DNA from: WRMR01 sp031548645
GTDB lineage: Bacteria; Planctomycetota; Planctomycetia; Pirellulales; Thermoguttaceae
NCBI GenBank assembly: GCA_031548645.1
Contig: JAVBQX010000305.1
Coordinates: forward strand, 1 to 6,343
Direction: 5' to 3'
Length of the DNA stretch: 6,343 nucleotides
This document shows, piece by piece, positions 5,934 to 6,343 of the stretch; positions within the stretch are counted from its first letter, which is position 1; each line of letters begins with the position of its first letter. The position numbers and the translations under genes were made by a program. The notes beneath the pieces were generated by a model. It made no database searches and was not told the DNA's origin. It was given only the letters and a program-made list of their open reading frames with translations.

Positions 5934-6123
5934 AAGAAACTCCTCCGGCCAGATAGGCCGTGTATTCCACGAGGTTGATCCTCTCATCTTCGCTTAACAA
6001 TTTCCCGGCCTCGGCGATTTCGCGAATGTGCTCCTCTGGGATCGGTCGCTTCAAGGCCTGGGATAACAAGGTCGCCAAATCGCCCGGCGACAGGGCGGTC
6101 ATATCCAGTTTGTCCTTACTCAA
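5920..6123 (-). CDS. Small protein related to the terminase N-terminal domain; possible terminase small subunit (67 aa)
   Basis: A 67-residue mostly helical, acidic protein. Residues 10-60 align by eye with residues 8-60 of the terminase next door: L.P.(D/E)L...L near the start, then AG, an acidic pair, INL, Y.A.L. The stand-alone copy lacks the basic RRHRNR stretch of the terminase version and has EEHIREIAEAG instead, so DNA binding may differ. Its place directly before the large subunit is where terminase small subunits are normally encoded, and that is the role I would propose, as inference. It starts with TTG at 6123 behind AAGGAG at 6130-6135, six bases away. An internal ATG at codon 8 has no such site. 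Its last codons contain the terminase ribosome site, and the genes overlap by 14 bases, so translation is probably coupled. Alternatively it could be an unrelated regulator. Confidence 0.8.
   Translation of the reverse strand: MSKDKLDMTALSPGDLATLLSQALKRPIPEEHIREIAEAGKLLSEDERINLVEYTAYLAGGVSFDAN
5940..5946 (-). promoter_or_regulatory. Ribosome binding site fixing the TTG start of the terminase
   Basis: On the minus strand the sequence GGAGGAG is followed by six bases (TTTCTT) and then TTG ACG CAA. The site lies inside the end of the 67-aa gene. It outweighs the ATG 54 bases further upstream, which has no comparable site, and it sets the terminase start at 5933. Confidence 0.85.
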
Positions 6124-6129
6124 AATATT

Positions 6130-6135
6130 CTCCTT
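6130..6135 (-). promoter_or_regulatory. Ribosome binding site fixing the TTG start of the 67-aa gene
   Basis: On the minus strand AAGGAG is followed by AATATT and then TTG AGT AAG. Six-base spacing is near ideal. The next ATG in frame, seven codons later, has no such site. Confidence 0.8.
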
Positions 6136-6167
6136 GACTTTGAAACCGTCCCGCGTATCCTGTGACT

Positions 6168-6174
6168 GAGGAGG
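6168..6174 (+). promoter_or_regulatory. Ribosome binding site of the divergent plus-strand gene
   Basis: GAGGAGG lies five bases before the ATG at 6180. It is the main support for a real plus-strand gene at the right edge. Confidence 0.8.
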
Positions 6175-6179
6175 TTTCC

Positions 6180-6343
6180 ATGATTAAAATTGGTTCGTGT
6201 TACATCGCGAAATTCGTGAAGGTGACCATGCCGGTACGCATTGAGTCCCGTAAAGACAACGGCATCTGGCTGTCCCGCAGCTTGACACACGGGCGCATCG
6301 TGTTCGTGAGAAATGAAGCCCAACTCCTACGTGAGTGTTCCGA
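6180..6343 (+). CDS. Small conserved-type hypothetical protein, 3' end beyond window
   Basis: A plus-strand reading frame of 54 complete codons that runs off the right edge. It starts MIKIGSCYIAKFVKVTMPVR and continues with a beta-strand-rich pattern: MPVRIES, GIWLSRSLTHGRIVFV, then NEAQLLREC. The ATG at 6180 has GAGGAGG at 6168-6174, five bases upstream, which is an excellent ribosome site and strongly supports both strand and start. I recall small proteins of this type (IG..Y.AK.....PVRI, then a G-W/I-W...L..G..V pattern) from phage-like and PVC-type genomes, but no function is known to me. A small SH3-like barrel is a guess. The gene diverges from the terminase operon with only 56 bases between the two starts, so the shared spacer must contain any promoters. 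The minus-strand frame over the same bases lacks a ribosome site and is a shadow. Confidence 0.75.
   Translation, partial: MIKIGSCYIAKFVKVTMPVRIESRKDNGIWLSRSLTHGRIVFVRNEAQLLRECS

Noticed and set aside
3804..5978. Long plus-strand open frames (346 and 365 codons) opposite the terminase
   Set aside because: The minus strand carries intact Walker A, Walker B and nuclease motifs across the whole span; the plus-strand frames have no motif or ribosome site.
5934..5987. ATG start at 5987 for the terminase, adding 18 residues
   Set aside because: It has no comparable ribosome site and would lie deep inside the 67-aa gene. The TTG at 5933 has GGAGGAG at ideal spacing.
6134..6161. TTGACT, 16 bases, TATCCT as a sigma-70 promoter for the plus-strand gene
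   Set aside because: The predicted transcript start would fall in or at the ribosome site, leaving almost no leader, and the -35 box coincides with the minus-strand ribosome site. It may be chance.
1..6343. CRISPR array, tRNA, rRNA or insertion sequence
   Set aside because: No regularly spaced repeats, cloverleaf, rRNA-like segment, transposase motif or terminal inverted repeats of an IS were seen by reading both strands.

Overview
The window is a GC-rich stretch of phage or prophage DNA. It holds a DNA-packaging gene pair followed by a block of tail-fibre-type genes. All but one of the recognisable genes lie on the minus strand, so the transcriptional order runs from high to low coordinates. 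The host cannot be fixed from the sequence. The lambda GpA-like terminase with a fused N-terminal helical domain, and the two small proteins (66 aa at 168-368, and the plus-strand gene at 6180), remind me of virus-like elements in Planctomycetota and related PVC bacteria. That is recollection-based inference, not a search result.

Layout from right to left. At 6180-6343 a small plus-strand gene runs off the right edge and diverges from everything else. On the minus strand, 5920-6123 encodes a 67-residue protein and 3681-5933 encodes a 750-residue terminase large subunit. Both start with TTG behind strong Shine-Dalgarno sequences, and they overlap by 14 bases. The 67-residue protein looks like a stand-alone copy of the N-terminal domain of the terminase. 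After a 212-base AT-rich spacer with inverted repeats come three tightly packed structural genes: a 125-aa fibre-tip-like protein (3091-3468), a 524-aa protein with two discoidin-like domains (1502-3076) and a 329-aa collagen-poor, repeat-type tail fibre (497-1486). A 128-base spacer with two inverted repeats separates these from a 66-aa protein (168-368) of a type I associate with the head-tail or portal region. The left 167 bases hold strong hairpins and no convincing gene.

How it fits together: the terminase ATPase/nuclease, probably guided by the small protein and its own N-terminal domain, would cut and package DNA into capsids. The three fibre-like proteins would form or decorate a host- or surface-binding appendage, with the discoidin-like domains as the likely carbohydrate-binding part. 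The three fibre proteins share modules: two share an N-terminal segment and two share a C-terminal domain. The most unusual point is that this fibre cassette lies directly behind the terminase, where portal and head genes are normally found. No integrase, lysis, replication, CRISPR, tRNA or rRNA feature is visible.
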